The notes beneath the pieces were generated by a model. The model was given only the letters and a program-made list of their open reading frames with translations, searched no databases and was not told where the DNA came from. Source: Cinnamomum chago (taxonomy: Eukaryota > Streptophyta > Magnoliopsida > Laurales > Lauraceae). Taken from it: a stretch of 64,000 nt of DNA. Position numbers and translations under genes: made by a program. The stretch covers positions 125,897,001 to 125,961,000 of the forward strand of contig CP142453.1 in assembly GCA_038049695.1 (NCBI GenBank). The letters are read 5' to 3'. This document shows, piece by piece, positions 13,921 to 25,510 of the stretch (positions within the stretch are counted from its first letter, which is position 1; each line of letters starts with the position of its first letter).

Positions 13921-14050
13921 TCTTTTTTTTTTTTTTTTTTTTTTTTTGTTTCTGCGCCGAGTCGTTTCTCCTAGGATTCGAACTCAATACCGGTCGACTC
14001 TAATATCATCTTAAATTTCTTTATAACCATTCCTACGAAAACCTCGATGC
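13921..14050 (-). mobile_element. possible SINE with long A tail, minus strand
   Basis: Read on the minus strand, a box B-like gagttcgaatcc (13974-13985) is followed about 30 bases later by an unbroken A run of about 25 bases (13923-13947). Upstream, aagatgatattagagtcga resembles the 3' part of a tRNA-related head. No TSD was found, so the 5' limit is approximate. Confidence 0.35.
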
Positions 14051-15896
14051 GTTAATAGATGCAACATAAATACTTTTCAATATTTCATCTTGGGTGGAGC
14101 CCACTCCTTACCAGGCTGCAATTTTCTTAGCAAAGGACTCTTTCTCTACAACTGATGCTTGAAAAACCATGTATCAGCTTATGGATGCGACTTGGGTTAG
14201 ACTCGACCCCCAACCATAACCCGAGCATGGGTTGGAGATGTTTAGGTTGAGGATGTGCATGGGCCTGACTAATCTCATAAGCTTGACTCATGATCAAGTC
14301 AGGTTTAGGTTGGTTTAAAGTCAATATAAGGACAGGTACTTATAAAATGTAGCAATGATGATGGGTGCAACTGGTCAATTTGGGTTTGAGAAATGCGAGA
14401 CATTCATCTCACGCAGCTGCCCATTCCTGGGCAGGTAGGCCGTCTCATGGGTCGTGTACCACACTCACCCATCTAGAGAGGAAAAAACAAAGCCCATGCC
14501 AAGTCATATTCAAGCTGGCCCTTTTAGAATTTTTGGAAGAGTAAGTCCAAATTGGACAAAAGTCCAAATTGGACAACCCAAGTTGCATACTTGTATCCCT
14601 TGCGTTCAGGCAAATCAAAGAACAAATATCCATGCACTCAATGAGATTATATTATTAACTGGATTTGAATTGTGTTAAGGAATGTAAGAAAGTGCCAAAT
14701 CTGATTTGTCTTCAATCAAGACCTAGATAGATTATTGTTATAAAATTCATCTCATGCTGCATCAACACGTAACATACTAACACAGCATTTAACGATCTAA
14801 CTTAGCGTATGTAGGACTTATATAGGCTTTTGATCAAAGCTCTCATCAGTCATCACACAACCCACTCTATAAGGTATGCCAGAGAAGCCTAACCCCCACC
14901 ACCATTGTTTAATTCACGAGTCATGACTTTAGTTTTGCTGTCCACACCTTACATGTGATATAACTATAACTATTCGGAAAAGGCACTGGCATGAGGACAG
15001 CACTACAGGGAGGATAAGGCCGTACACCAATCAATTATTGGCTTTGGCCCACCTTGATTTCTTTGGCATTCGTATAACAATTGTTACCAATATCTGAGCT
15101 TTTCCTGACAAAAACACATTAAATTTACTAACTTATGTTTCTGCTATTAATAGCGTGGTTCCAGGATAAACTCAACCTATCCTGGAGACTATTTCAGATC
15201 ACTGTGATCTCATTTTTATTTGAATAATTTTGTAACTTTGTACACAATAAGAGTGTTGATTCGTTTGGGTTTGGTTTTGCCCGTGCTATGGATTAAATAA
15301 AATTACTTTTCACTGAAGAAGATTTTTCTTTTTTCTTTTTTCTAATCCGATAACACACACCGAAGAAGAATTCAACCTATAACATACTGGATTTATCATT
15401 ACAATATCATCAATAATAGACAGATGGAAAAAGAAAACAGTCGTTTCCAACTCTAGGGACGGACATTTTTTTTTTCTTTTTTAAAATCATTTAGGGTATG
15501 TTTGTTTGTATTAGACTATGTCAGAATTGAATACATAAGGTGAATAAAGAAATGAAGATTAGAGGTGAATTTCAAAAAATTAATATCAACTAACATTAGC
15601 TTTTAGGGAAATAGAATAAAAAGAAGATGATATTTAATGCTCGTTTTTGTAAATTCACATTTGATCTATATTTTTAGTCACCCTATATATTTAATTCATA
15701 TGGCCTTAGTAACTATTACCTCCATTTCCAACAATACTTCTTATATAATACCAATTAGAAACCAAGATTGAAAAATATTCCAATTTTGTCTCCCACCAAA
15801 TTTATCGGATAGATATACTTCTTATATAGTCTTGACTGCTAATGCCAATGAAGTAATGGTTAGAATCTTTTAATAAGGGCCAATGGTTATGGATGG
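14051..15896. other. intergenic, no gene recognised
   Basis: Only short open frames are present, with no recognisable protein. A segment starting near 15492 (gggtatgtttgtttgtatta) looks like one end of the Tourist-like MITEs seen elsewhere in the window, but I could not find its partner end. Confidence 0.35.
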
Positions 15897-15904
15897 AGAA
15901 TAGT

Positions 15905-16482
15905 CAAGGGCGGACCCACATTGTTATGATCTGGGGCGGTCGCATAAAGTTGAAACAAGCCCTGACGCATGCACTACATGTATGTGACTAGTCGCCCCAT
16001 GTACACAGGAAGGTTGCCCCACGTGTCCCTCTGCTGGTGTAAAGGAACTTCCCCTCCAAACTTCCCCTCCAATTCAATTAAAGGAGAAGATCCACTGCCT
16101 TGAGTTCATGGGTTTGGTGAGGGAGTGCAACATAGACTTACAGTGTTACGTGAGTGTGTGGAGTAGAGAGCATCTAAGGGTATAATGATAATACATGAGT
16201 ATCTTGTGGTGTGACTTGTTTAATATGTAGTGTGACATGTGCTTTGTAATGCAATGTTTATGGCAGGTGCCCTTTGTATAAATATGACTAAAGGGTATAT
16301 TTTATAAAAATTATTGTGAGTTGTGTTGTGTAGAGTCTGACTCCATCTTAGTTTTCTTATACTTCCCATGTATATAGTCTGAAAAGATCCTCTTTGCCCA
16401 TCTAGCTTCTGTAGACTATTGTCGATTTTGATTGTAGTCCCTATCCCGCCCCACCCAAATGAAAATTATGGGTCCGCCACTG
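15905..16482. mobile_element. hAT-type non-autonomous element, 578 bp
   Basis: The ends are CAAGGGCGGACCCA on the left and, on the other strand, CAGTGGCGGACCCA on the right. It is flanked by perfect 8-bp duplications agaatagt (15897-15904 and 16483-16490). An 8-bp TSD with CAG-starting ends is the hAT signature. The inner sequence gatctggggcggtcgc resembles the right end of the element at 33582-45692, so both belong to one family. There is no transposase frame. Confidence 0.88.
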
Positions 16483-16490
16483 AGAATAGT

Positions 16491-18065
16491 GGTATAGAGT
16501 TTTCATTGATGTTGATTGGGGTTTGTGGGTCTTTTGAGCTTAACCTTGCTCTCTGCGTGTAGAATGCATTTTCTATTTCGTTGGGTTGGGGGGCGAAGCG
16601 TGATGTTCTTGGGGGTTGGGAGGGGGATGGATGAGCTTGTGGACATTCTGCAGAAGTTTCAGGTTTCTATCATCCATGTATCCTGAGGATATAACGTTAA
16701 CATTTTCCCCAAAATGGATAGGTTTGTAATCTAAGGAAGTGAAAGATCCAGGTGTTAACACACTGGGGCAATAGAACTTGGTAATTTGAAAATCAATGTG
16801 AAAGGGCCAGTTCTTATTCATGGTGAACCTTGGAGATTTAGAGAGAAACATTCCAAATCTTGATTATCTAATTTGTTTTCTTTTTTTAAGAAGAATATGC
16901 TTAAAGAGAGTACTACAATGGGTGTTTAGGCATGTTTTACATAGATGGAGATAAGAGATATGAGGAGTGCTAGAAAACTCCTAGGGAGTTTTTTTTTCTT
17001 CAAAAAAATGGCCTTCTTAGTGGAGCCCACTATTATACATGACAACTATGGAACGCCATTGGATTTAAAGATAAGGATAAGACCCACCTATATTTAATTT
17101 TTCAACTCCATTAAATCATCCTAACACTTTGATACAAGGCCCTAAAGTTTAATGATTTTTAGAAGTATAATTTTCTTAGAGTTTCAATCCAACAGTAAGT
17201 AAAAAAAAAAAAGTTAGATAAGTGTCAAATTTGGGTTCGTGACAATTCATAATGGAGGGATAGTGTGCGTGAAAAGATTAGATTGGCTCCATATAAACTC
17301 TACGGCCTAAAGAAAAAAATAGAAGAGCAAAAATGAGAGTTTTCAAAATAGAGAATCCAAGCGAATTTCTATCTAGAAAAAAAATGCCCTTATAATATAC
17401 TCTCATTTCTATCTTTACCAAATAAGTTTTTTTTTTTTTTCAAATAGTTCTAATTAAGTAAAACTTTACTACATGTTTTACATGAGTTGATTTGAAAGAG
17501 ATTCATCCCAAACGGATGTATTTGAATCAAGTCTTTTTAAAGCAGATATAATTTGCCAAACCATTTCTGTGCGGACTTTAGTAGATGGTGGTTGTAGAGA
17601 ATTTGACAAAAGGCAGTCTACCTCAAACTTGAGTACAGGTGCCAAATGACGCACCGGGAGAAAGTGTATATATCTATTTGATTGCAACCTCCTTAAGTTG
17701 GCATGCAATATTGATAATACAATATAATATAATATAATATATATATAAATATAAAATACGTACCACGACAAATATCACGCGGCTGCACAGATTTCTCGTG
17801 AAATAAACACGGGAGAAAACACGAAGCCGTAAAGCAACCGCGTGAGGAAGGATCGACCAATAAGAAGAAGGAAGTATTCCATAATATGAGAACAAATAAT
17901 TGATTTAATAATCAGTATATGATTAATTATAAAAAAACATACAATTGAATATTGAATTATCAGAAGGACATAAGAGCCAAGAAAAACAGTAATATGCAAA
18001 TCCAATTGAGAAAAAAGGTTGTTCAGTTGGTTAGCAAGTTCGCCTCTCACTTGGTTGGTTACTCA
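16491..18065. other. intergenic, transposon-like debris
   Basis: No gene was recognised. At about 16963 a sequence gaggagtgctagaaaactcc resembles the terminal repeat of the small element at 51271-51483, but no matching second end was found. AT-rich runs occur near 17400 and 17720. Confidence 0.35.
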
Positions 18066-18396
18066 GAACCTGTTTGGATAAATGAGGAGTGGAGTGAAAT
18101 GAAATGGATTTCACATGTGTACTGGAGTGAAGAGATGTAGGTTGAAGTTAAAAATAGAGTAGTCCGCTTCACTCCATTTGGATACTTATTTTGAAGTTAA
18201 GGTTTAGAGTAGAATCCACTTTTACTCAAAGAAATTCAAGTATTTAGAGTTGAAGTGAAATTGAATGCATGTGACTCACAACATCACTTCATCTATTGGG
18301 TCAGACTCATCCAAACAGGGTAGAGTTGAAATTTTAGACTGTTAAGGTCCATTTAACTTCACTCTACTCTATTTTTTCGCCTATCCATATAGGCCC
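18066..18396. mobile_element. MITE-like element, about 330 bp
   Basis: The left end reads gaacctgtttggata and the right end, on the other strand, gggcctatatggata. Both continue with related agtggagtgaa/agtagagtgaa tracts. The interior is rich in short gaagtt and gagtg units and has no gene. The flanks do not give a clean TSD, so the superfamily is open. Confidence 0.55.
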
Positions 18397-20499
18397 AGGG
18401 TTTGCTCTTTAGATATACTCTTTATCCGAAGTGTGTGGGCAACATCTTCTTACTTGTGTACACTGTCTCATGGATCCAGAAACTGGCTCGGGTACAAGAA
18501 TAAATATAAATAAAAATTGCATGACCAATTGTAGCAAGGTAGTAAGATCTCTGGGTCCGTAGGATAGAGACTTGTGTGGGGTGTGTTGAGGGAGTGTGCC
18601 AGTATCAACGCCCAGGCCAAGCCCAATTCAGGCCATAAGGGCTTAGCCCAAGCCTGACCCTACTAAAAAAATATTTAACCCTATACGCCCCCCTAGTCCC
18701 ATGGTCATACCTCTCATTCGGGCCCGGATTAGAGCCCAAAGGTAGCTGGGCCTGATCGGGCTTCGGCCAGCCCAGTCGATGAGCACCCCTATGTGTGAGC
18801 ATGAACCAAAGCCCCCTAAAAAAAAAAGCGAACTTATCTGATGGCTTTAAGATCCTGAAAACAGTATCTATGACTATCAACAGTAGCTCCCATTAAATAG
18901 TTCGATCCATTTATGCAAATCTTCGAAGCTAGTACCCCAGTGATTGTCACGCTCCCAAAACGGCCCCACAGGCAAAGCAACTTCATGAAAATGACTACAT
19001 CTAAAATCTAATAAATACAACCAAGGCGGCTTAAGAATTAAATTGTCTCAATAAGTCAACACCTTCATATAATACCTTATACCTGTATCATCAATCCATA
19101 CAGATGGCCATCGCCTGGTCAGTAGGTGCATTGAAGCATCTACAACAAACATTGGGTTTTCTCCATAGATCATCTTTCTCATAGAAATCTTTTTAGTAGG
19201 CAAATATGTACTGTCAAATAGACTAACAAAACTTCTAACAAAAACAAAAGAAAAGGTCAACAAAATGACAAATCCCAACTCCCTTTAATCATGCAACAAA
19301 ACATGGTCATGATTCAGACCATCTAGACTGTTGATTTGACGATTCAACTCATGTTTTTCGAGAAGAACGGCCACTTACCTCACTGGTAGGGTTTAAATCC
19401 CGAATACGCAACCCTCTTCTCATTTGTGCGGGGCTGTCTTCCCGTATGTGTGCACACTCTCCCTTGGGTCCCAGCCCCTTAGTTGGGTTGAGGAAAAAAG
19501 AATAAACTCATGCTTCTCATGATTAGCATACTTTGATTCCTTTATAGCACCTCAATTCTAATACTGAGGATAACCCTTCAGATCCTTCTCAAAATTTAAA
19601 AATTCTAGCACCACACCACAATGCCTCATCACAAGAGATGAGATTTAAGATGAGACTATTCCTTCCACACGGATTTTCTGGCTCCTAAATATGAATCCAA
19701 AAGCGATTACATTTTCAGTCTCAACCCACTTGATTAAACGCTTCTCTTACAGTTATTGCCTCACCCACGTTTTCCACTTGAAAATCTCGCTTTCATCCCA
19801 ATTGCACCCCACACAATGCAGTAGCAGCAACAATTACCCAGAAAATCAAAAGGCATTTTTTTACTGTAGAGAAATAGGAGACTTGATCAGCGACTCAACT
19901 ACCGAATTGGAATTTCAAGCTGTAGATAGAGGATTGATGTTTCCGGGGGCCTTAAAGCGTACTTTGGATACTCCAATGAAAATTTCGGATTCTCTTTGTT
20001 GTGGGATTATATATTTTTTTCTAATGGAGGAGGATTAATCTTCTACACAACAAAACATACACTTTGTATTTAATACTTGATTGAATACAGATGTGGTTAT
20101 GGTCATGTCTACTAATTTAAATGAAATTAAATCTCTAGCGAAAAATGAGAGAACGGAGAGTAAGCTTCTTAGCGATAGACAAATACATTTTTACCAATTG
20201 GCAAGAGTTCCTTGTGTTTTACAGTATATACAGTAGATGATAAGAGCAAATGTGCAAAATAAACTAGAAGATGATCTACTGCCTACTCCATAGCCCACCC
20301 GACACATGAAGCAAACATTTAAGATTAATATATCAAGAGTTCAGATTTTATAGAAAGTATCCATCGAACAAAAAACTTCAAGATCTTGAGCATAGTCCAA
20401 GGCTCTATCTTTCTTTTTTTTTTTTTTTTTTTTTTGTCCTTCTTTTGGAGAGAGATTGAGGATGCATGTTTCCGCTAATTGCAAGTTTTTATGTTCTAG
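18397..20499. other. intergenic, no gene recognised
   Basis: A segment at about 19375-19500 contains a box B-like gggtttaaatccc and an A-rich end, and may be a SINE remnant without a visible TSD. The 115-residue open frame at 19691-20038 has no recognisable motif and no supporting splice or promoter context. Confidence 0.35.
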
Positions 20500-20509
20500 G
20501 CTTATAATT

Positions 20510-20719
20510 ATTTTTTTTTTGGCTAATGGAGGAGGGTTCCCAACCTTTTGGGCTGGAATAATCCCTCCGGATTTAGAGAGAAGGCAGGTAAAACCCCTAC
20601 GCCCCCTTAGGTGGTAGTACAAGTGAACTCAACCTTCAGTTCTTGAAGAGGGGGAAATCGGAGTCGATACCAAGACCTCTAACTCCGGAAGAGGGAGGAA
20701 CCATAGTCCTGACCACTGA
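20510..20719 (-). mobile_element. tRNA-derived SINE, minus strand, with TSD
   Basis: On the minus strand it starts ggctcagtggtcagg (box A-like), then ggtatcgactcc (box B-like), and ends in an A run (20511-20520). Flanks gcttataatt (20500-20509) and gcctataatt (20720-20729) differ at one position and fit a TSD. Body length of about 210 bp suits a plant SINE. Confidence 0.7.
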
Positions 20720-20972
20720 GCCTATAATTGAGTGCTTCAAAGAGAAGGGCTTTATTTTTTTACTTCTTCAATTAAACCTTTTCTATTTTAGGTGAGATGC
20801 ATTTATGAGAGCAAAAATTTTCTCCAGCACCGGTGCGCACTAGTGGGAGTGCACATCCATACAATCACCAAAAGGCGGGACACCCCAGAATTTCACCGCC
20901 CCCCATGATGAGCAGCACCAATGCACAGAGAAAATCATCCATATATTAGAGACTGGCAAAAAAAACGGAGTT

Positions 20973-21009
<37 letters not shown>

Positions 21010-21300
21010 AAGGAAAGAAATTTATGAGGGAAAAGTGCATAAAGGAATTAGAAAGGAACCAAACCTCAAATTGTCCCTTCGACATTTCAAAATGTACATT
21101 TCCTTCTTGAGTTCAACGAAATTAAAACGCGTTACTTCTCTTTTAAAAAGGACGCAACAGATTAACATTTATTAAAGAAAAGACTACAGAAGAAAAGAAA
21201 TGTTGCACTTACCGTTCAAAAAAAAAAAAAGAAAAGACTACAGAAACATAAATAGGTTATTAAGGAGATGAGACTGTTGGGTCATGAGAGGAAAGAGTAG

Positions 21301-21441
21301 TCAACTCGGTTTCTTTTTCTGAGACACACCCATGAGAACCGTGCATGCGTAGCCATTGCAGGTGAATTCCAAGGTGTAGGTCCCACCTTTGTAGCAGTCC
21401 AGATACACAGTTCTTATGTGAACTGTGTGCATGCCTGTCAT
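21301..21441 (-). CDS. short exon-like open frame, 46 residues, unrecognised
   Basis: A minus-strand frame from ATG (21441) to TGA encodes 46 residues including VYLDCYKGGTYTLEFTCNG and ending SQKKKPS. Its composition looks protein-like. Just upstream a pyrimidine-rich run ends in gacag, so it could be a last exon starting after that AG. I found no upstream exon, and the MITE at 21470 sits close by. It may be a lone gene fragment or chance. Confidence 0.25.
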   Translation of the reverse strand: MTGMHTVHIRTVYLDCYKGGTYTLEFTCNGYACTVLMGVSQKKKPS

Positions 21442-21469
21442 GGTGAAAAATAAGAAAAGATAATACCTA

Positions 21470-21818
21470 GGGCCTGTTTGTTTGTGTAAATTACATAGGA
21501 ATTAAATATATAGGAAGTCATGGCATAAGAGGTTAAAAATGAAGATATAAGATGAATATATAAAAATGACCATTAAATAATCTTAAATAACATCTACTTT
21601 AATGGAAAGTTAATCAAAAGAAAATCGGAAATGAATACCCAGCCATCACGCCCTAGTAACTCAAATCCCAAGAAAGTCAAGGTCTCATCATCTACACAGC
21701 TCCCTTATATCCTTTAGCCCTCAGCTCCTACCATTCACACATCACCTCTTTAATAATCTTTAGGTGAAGCTCATTTGATAATGAATTCCTACGTATTCTA
21801 ATGCAAACAAACAGTCCC
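21470..21818. mobile_element. Tourist-like MITE, copy 1
   Basis: The left end is gggcctgtttgtttg; the right end, on the other strand, is gggactgtttgtttg. Its 3' two thirds match the element at 25311-25507 (for example cacctctttaataatc and tattctaatgcaaa), so these are two copies of one family. No intact 3-bp duplication remains here. Confidence 0.72.
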
Positions 21819-22438
21819 TCCAAAATTTGTACTGCACTACCGTAAGCATTCCTCTAAAAACCACATCAATATGTCTTGTATTCTCTTTATCTAAAGAATT
21901 GATAAGCACTCATCAAACTTATCACTTGCTTATCGAAGGATCATCAATTCCTTGTGTCATTGTAGCCATCATCACCTCTCTTTTAAGGTGAAGTTAATGA
22001 GCTCTCTTTTCCACTCCGGCCCATCCACCATAACTCCACAATCCAACAAGTCTTCCCTCACTACTTCATCTGAGGTATTTACACACATTTGTGCAGCTGA
22101 CATTCTCGCAAAAACATACAAGTTTTCTGCAAATATGTGCAAGCACATCAAGATGTGAAGTGAAGTACTCTCTCAATCTAAAATATTTGTCAACCGCAGG
22201 TTATCTTACCCTCGGACTTGTCACTTCACCATCAAAGAATCATCAAGTCCGCTGTCAACGAAGTCCTCATCCCATCTACTTAGTTAGGATCACCATACTG
22301 AGTTCTACTTACCCACCTGGATACATCCGAAGTTATGTTTCCTTCAACTTCAAAAACAAACATGTCTTTCCTAACTACTACATTCAAGATTTTCAAAAGC
22401 GCATTCATGGAATGACATTTTTATTTAAGAATAAAAAC

Positions 22439-23490
22439 AGAAGTTCGTAGGTATGTGCAAATCCGATGTTTGGTGTGAAAATTTTCCACCAAACGCGTTA
22501 GCCAAAATCCACACTTTTGAGGATTTTGAGATCTGACAGGAAGGGGACAAACCAGTGAAAAAATAAAATTTCAACAGATTTGTGCAATCTCTCCATCACT
22601 ACACCAAACAAAATTTGTGGGTTTCAAAGGTTGTGGAATCCATACCTAAAAATGTCCAATGAAAAAGTCCATTGTGGATTCGGCAAGCCGCAGAATCCAT
22701 GGTTGTTTCCAAACATGCCTGAAAGGTCTTCATTGGTTTCCCCTGCTCTATGAACTTGTGACTTTCCAATACATCATACAAGTAATTTATTTATTCAGCC
22801 TTTGGCACCGAATCTATCTCTATGGACGATTGCCCCATATTTCTCAAATGTAGGAAAAGACTTCTCATTTCAGGGGTTGAAATGTGAAAAGGAAGAGACT
22901 AATCCATGAAGGAGGCGGTAGGCTTGCATCAGTCCAGCTCTAGCCTCCCCAGTCATGTCCTTACAAGTCTCCATTATGAACATAGAACAAAATCTGTTCA
23001 AGTCAAATGTGTAACAATAATGTGTAACATTAATAAGGTTAAGGAGACCAACAAGTGATTGTCCATAGCTTGTATTCTTCTTCCCAACTCTTGTCCTTTT
23101 AATTCTGACTTATTGCCTTACCCAAAGTAGCATTCTACACAAAATCCAATTGGTAACTATGTCCCCCACAAATCAGTTCTCTTAGGGTGCATTAGGAGAC
23201 AGTCATGAAATTAACGGTTTGTGAAGTTCCCGACGTACTTTTTCTATGGACATTTCGAGTGTTGATCTCATAAGCCGCAGAATCCACAATATTTGCTTAA
23301 TGTAATGATGGAGATAGGAGAGAGAGAGAGTGAACAAATTTGCTTTGAAAAAAAAAAATTACAGGTCAACCACTCCCCCTCGGACCTCAAAATCCTCCAA
23401 AAGATGGATTTTGGATAGCGCTTTCTTGACATGTCCATGAAAAATTTTCACACCAAATATCGAATTTACACGTATCCACGAAAAACTTCC
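22439..23490. repeat. inverted pair of about 110-bp arms around a 0.8-kb spacer
   Basis: The left arm (22439-22545) and the reverse complement of the right arm (23378-23490) share tttggtgtgaaaatttt, ccaaaatcca and gaggattttgag in the same order. The spacer has no gene; the motif gccgcagaatcca occurs twice in it in the same direction (about 22688 and 23274). It could be the ends of a DNA transposon or two separate insertions in opposite directions. Confidence 0.55.
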
Positions 23491-23739
23491 AGAACACAAA
23501 AAACTTCTTGCATGCCTTGTAGCTAAGGAATTCATGAAGCTAAGTTGAATTATTGTCATCTTTGTCCTCCCTCCCTCCACAACCTTGTGTTTGCGGGAAT
23601 GAGCACCTTCCATTCCGCAAAGCACATTGAATATGGAATTTAGACAAATTTTCTTTTTCAAACAGGGACAATTTATTTATTTTTTTCCAAACAGGGACAA
23701 TTAAGAAAAATGCACATTGTCTGCTAATGACATTATAGC

Positions 23740-24195
23740 TATAGTTTCACATAAGAGAACATCCTTGTTTTTGAAACAAGGACAAGTACAACACTTAGTC
23801 TATCTTGTACAACCTTATTGTCTATGTTGATGAATTCATGATATTATAACTATAGTTGATCAAATAAGAGATGGCTGAGGTGGAAGGAATATTTGAGCAG
23901 TATTTAAGACTGTTCAAGTACCAGCACAGGAGGTTGTTAGTTCTAGACGAGATTGACATATCCAGACACAAGTATATGTTAGAATGGTTGCAAAAAACAA
24001 GAATGTTGGAATGTAAGTCCGCATACTCTTTCTCATGGAAGCCAACTATTGCTTGCATGCCATGAAAGGTGAGACCCTACACATCAGCTTGTTTCAGAGA
24101 CTGATTGGAAGACTAACACCTCACAAAATTACCAGACCTGACATAACCCACCCAGTTAAGCATTGTAGACAAATTCATGCATTCTCCTCATCCGT
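23740..24195 (+). mobile_element. Ty1/Copia fossil, reverse transcriptase C-terminal part
   Basis: Translated pieces match the region after the Copia polymerase active site: a VYVDE-like stretch, then ISRHKYMLEWLQKT, and RLIGRL with TRPDITHPV. LTRs, gag, protease and integrase were not seen nearby. It is a small, old and broken fragment with several disruptions. Confidence 0.7.
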
Positions 24196-24199
24196 TTGT

Positions 24200-25307
24200 G
24201 CAGCACTCCGGACTCCTGGTTCCATGCGCGCACACACAAAAAAAAAAAAAAAAAATCCTATTTTCTGATTCTGCCCCTGATCCTGGGTGCTACTTTTCTT
24301 GTCCTATTGGCTCCGTCCTCATTTCATGATGCCAATGTTCTATTTTTTTTACCCTAATATGCTGTGTGCCAGTCCTTATTTTTCCGAGGCTGTATTCTCC
24401 TTTCTTGAAAAGATTTACCATTCCCTTCTCTACTAGGTGCTCTTCTGTGTTTTATTAGGTCTTTTTTCTGACAATATTTGGTCAAGTTATGAGGAGCTTC
24501 ATCCAGTGGGGTGGGTTTTAACATTGATTGAAAGTGTTTTTATTGTAATTTGGGTACCTGTATTAAAATAGATTGTTATAGTTAGGTACAGAGAAGGACT
24601 GCGATTAGATTGAAGCAATCTCCTATCATGGTGGAATATCTGTATTCTCCTCATGTATTGTACTTAGAACCTCTACCTTCTTATGACTTAAAAAAGTACT
24701 ATATCTGTGATTTGATGATTGATTGGATTTTCAAGAGAACGATGACATTAGTCAAGGAATCACAAAAAATATCAACTAAAACAGAGAGTAAAATTGTAGA
24801 AATTACCCTAGAAGACAGAATATTTGACAACATTCTCGCTATATGCACAATGATGACAAGGAAAGGAAAGCCAATTCTTAGATGCTTGTGAAATATAAAA
24901 GAAATATTTCAAGCAATGAATACATGAATCAAAAAGGAAAAATTGCAGACCTGGTGAAGAAGTGTACAGAGAATGAATTTAGATCAATATACTGAGAATG
25001 AGTTTAGATCAATTGATTGATGCCAAAAACATCTCCAACTAGAGAGGGGATTGATGTAGGAAAAAGGGGGCAACAGATAAGGAGAATAACAGGGACTGTA
25101 ATGTTGATTACTTAAGAAGCTTTGGTTGGTTGGTAACTGTACTCTTAAGGGGGTGAAGGAAAAGAAAACAAGAATGAAGTGGACTGTCAGGGTCAACAAG
25201 GGTTGAAATTATAGAAGCGATGAAGAAAGTAATACAGCATGATCTCCCTGGAAGCAGGGTGGGAGAAGAAATCTTTATGGGTCATAAGGTTTAAACATGT
25301 GAATGCT
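24200..25307. other. intergenic, one unrecognised open frame
   Basis: A CA/A-rich tract is at about 24229-24256. An open frame at 24610-24891 (93 residues, plus) is Lys- and Ile-rich with no motif I know; it may be decayed transposon sequence downstream of the Copia fossil. Confidence 0.3.
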
Positions 25308-25310
25308 TAA

Positions 25311-25507
25311 GGGCCTTTTTGTTCTCATAGAATACATAGGAATCCATGCCATAAGTGTCAATCCCATCTACACATCCACCTTATATCCTTCACCCCTCAG
25401 CTCAGGTCATTCACACTTCACCTCTTTAATAATCCTTCAGTCGAACTCATTTGACCATGAATTCCTGTATTTAATTCCTGCATATTCTAATGCAAAAAAA
25501 CTGGCCC
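25311..25507. mobile_element. Tourist-like (PIF/Harbinger) MITE, copy 2
   Basis: The 197-bp element starts gggcctttttgtt and ends aaaactggccc. It is flanked by taa on both sides (25308-25310 and 25508-25510). A 3-bp TAA duplication with GGGCC ends is the PIF/Harbinger signature. It shares its inner sequence with the copy at 21470-21818. Confidence 0.82.
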
Positions 25508-25510
25508 TAA

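Noticed and set aside
23359-23661. 100-residue minus-strand frame
   Set aside because: Half of it is the inverted arm at 23378-23490, also present at 22439; repeat-derived rather than a gene.
24610-24891. 93-residue plus-strand frame
   Set aside because: No motif, no promoter or splice context, and next to a Copia fossil; not supported as a gene.
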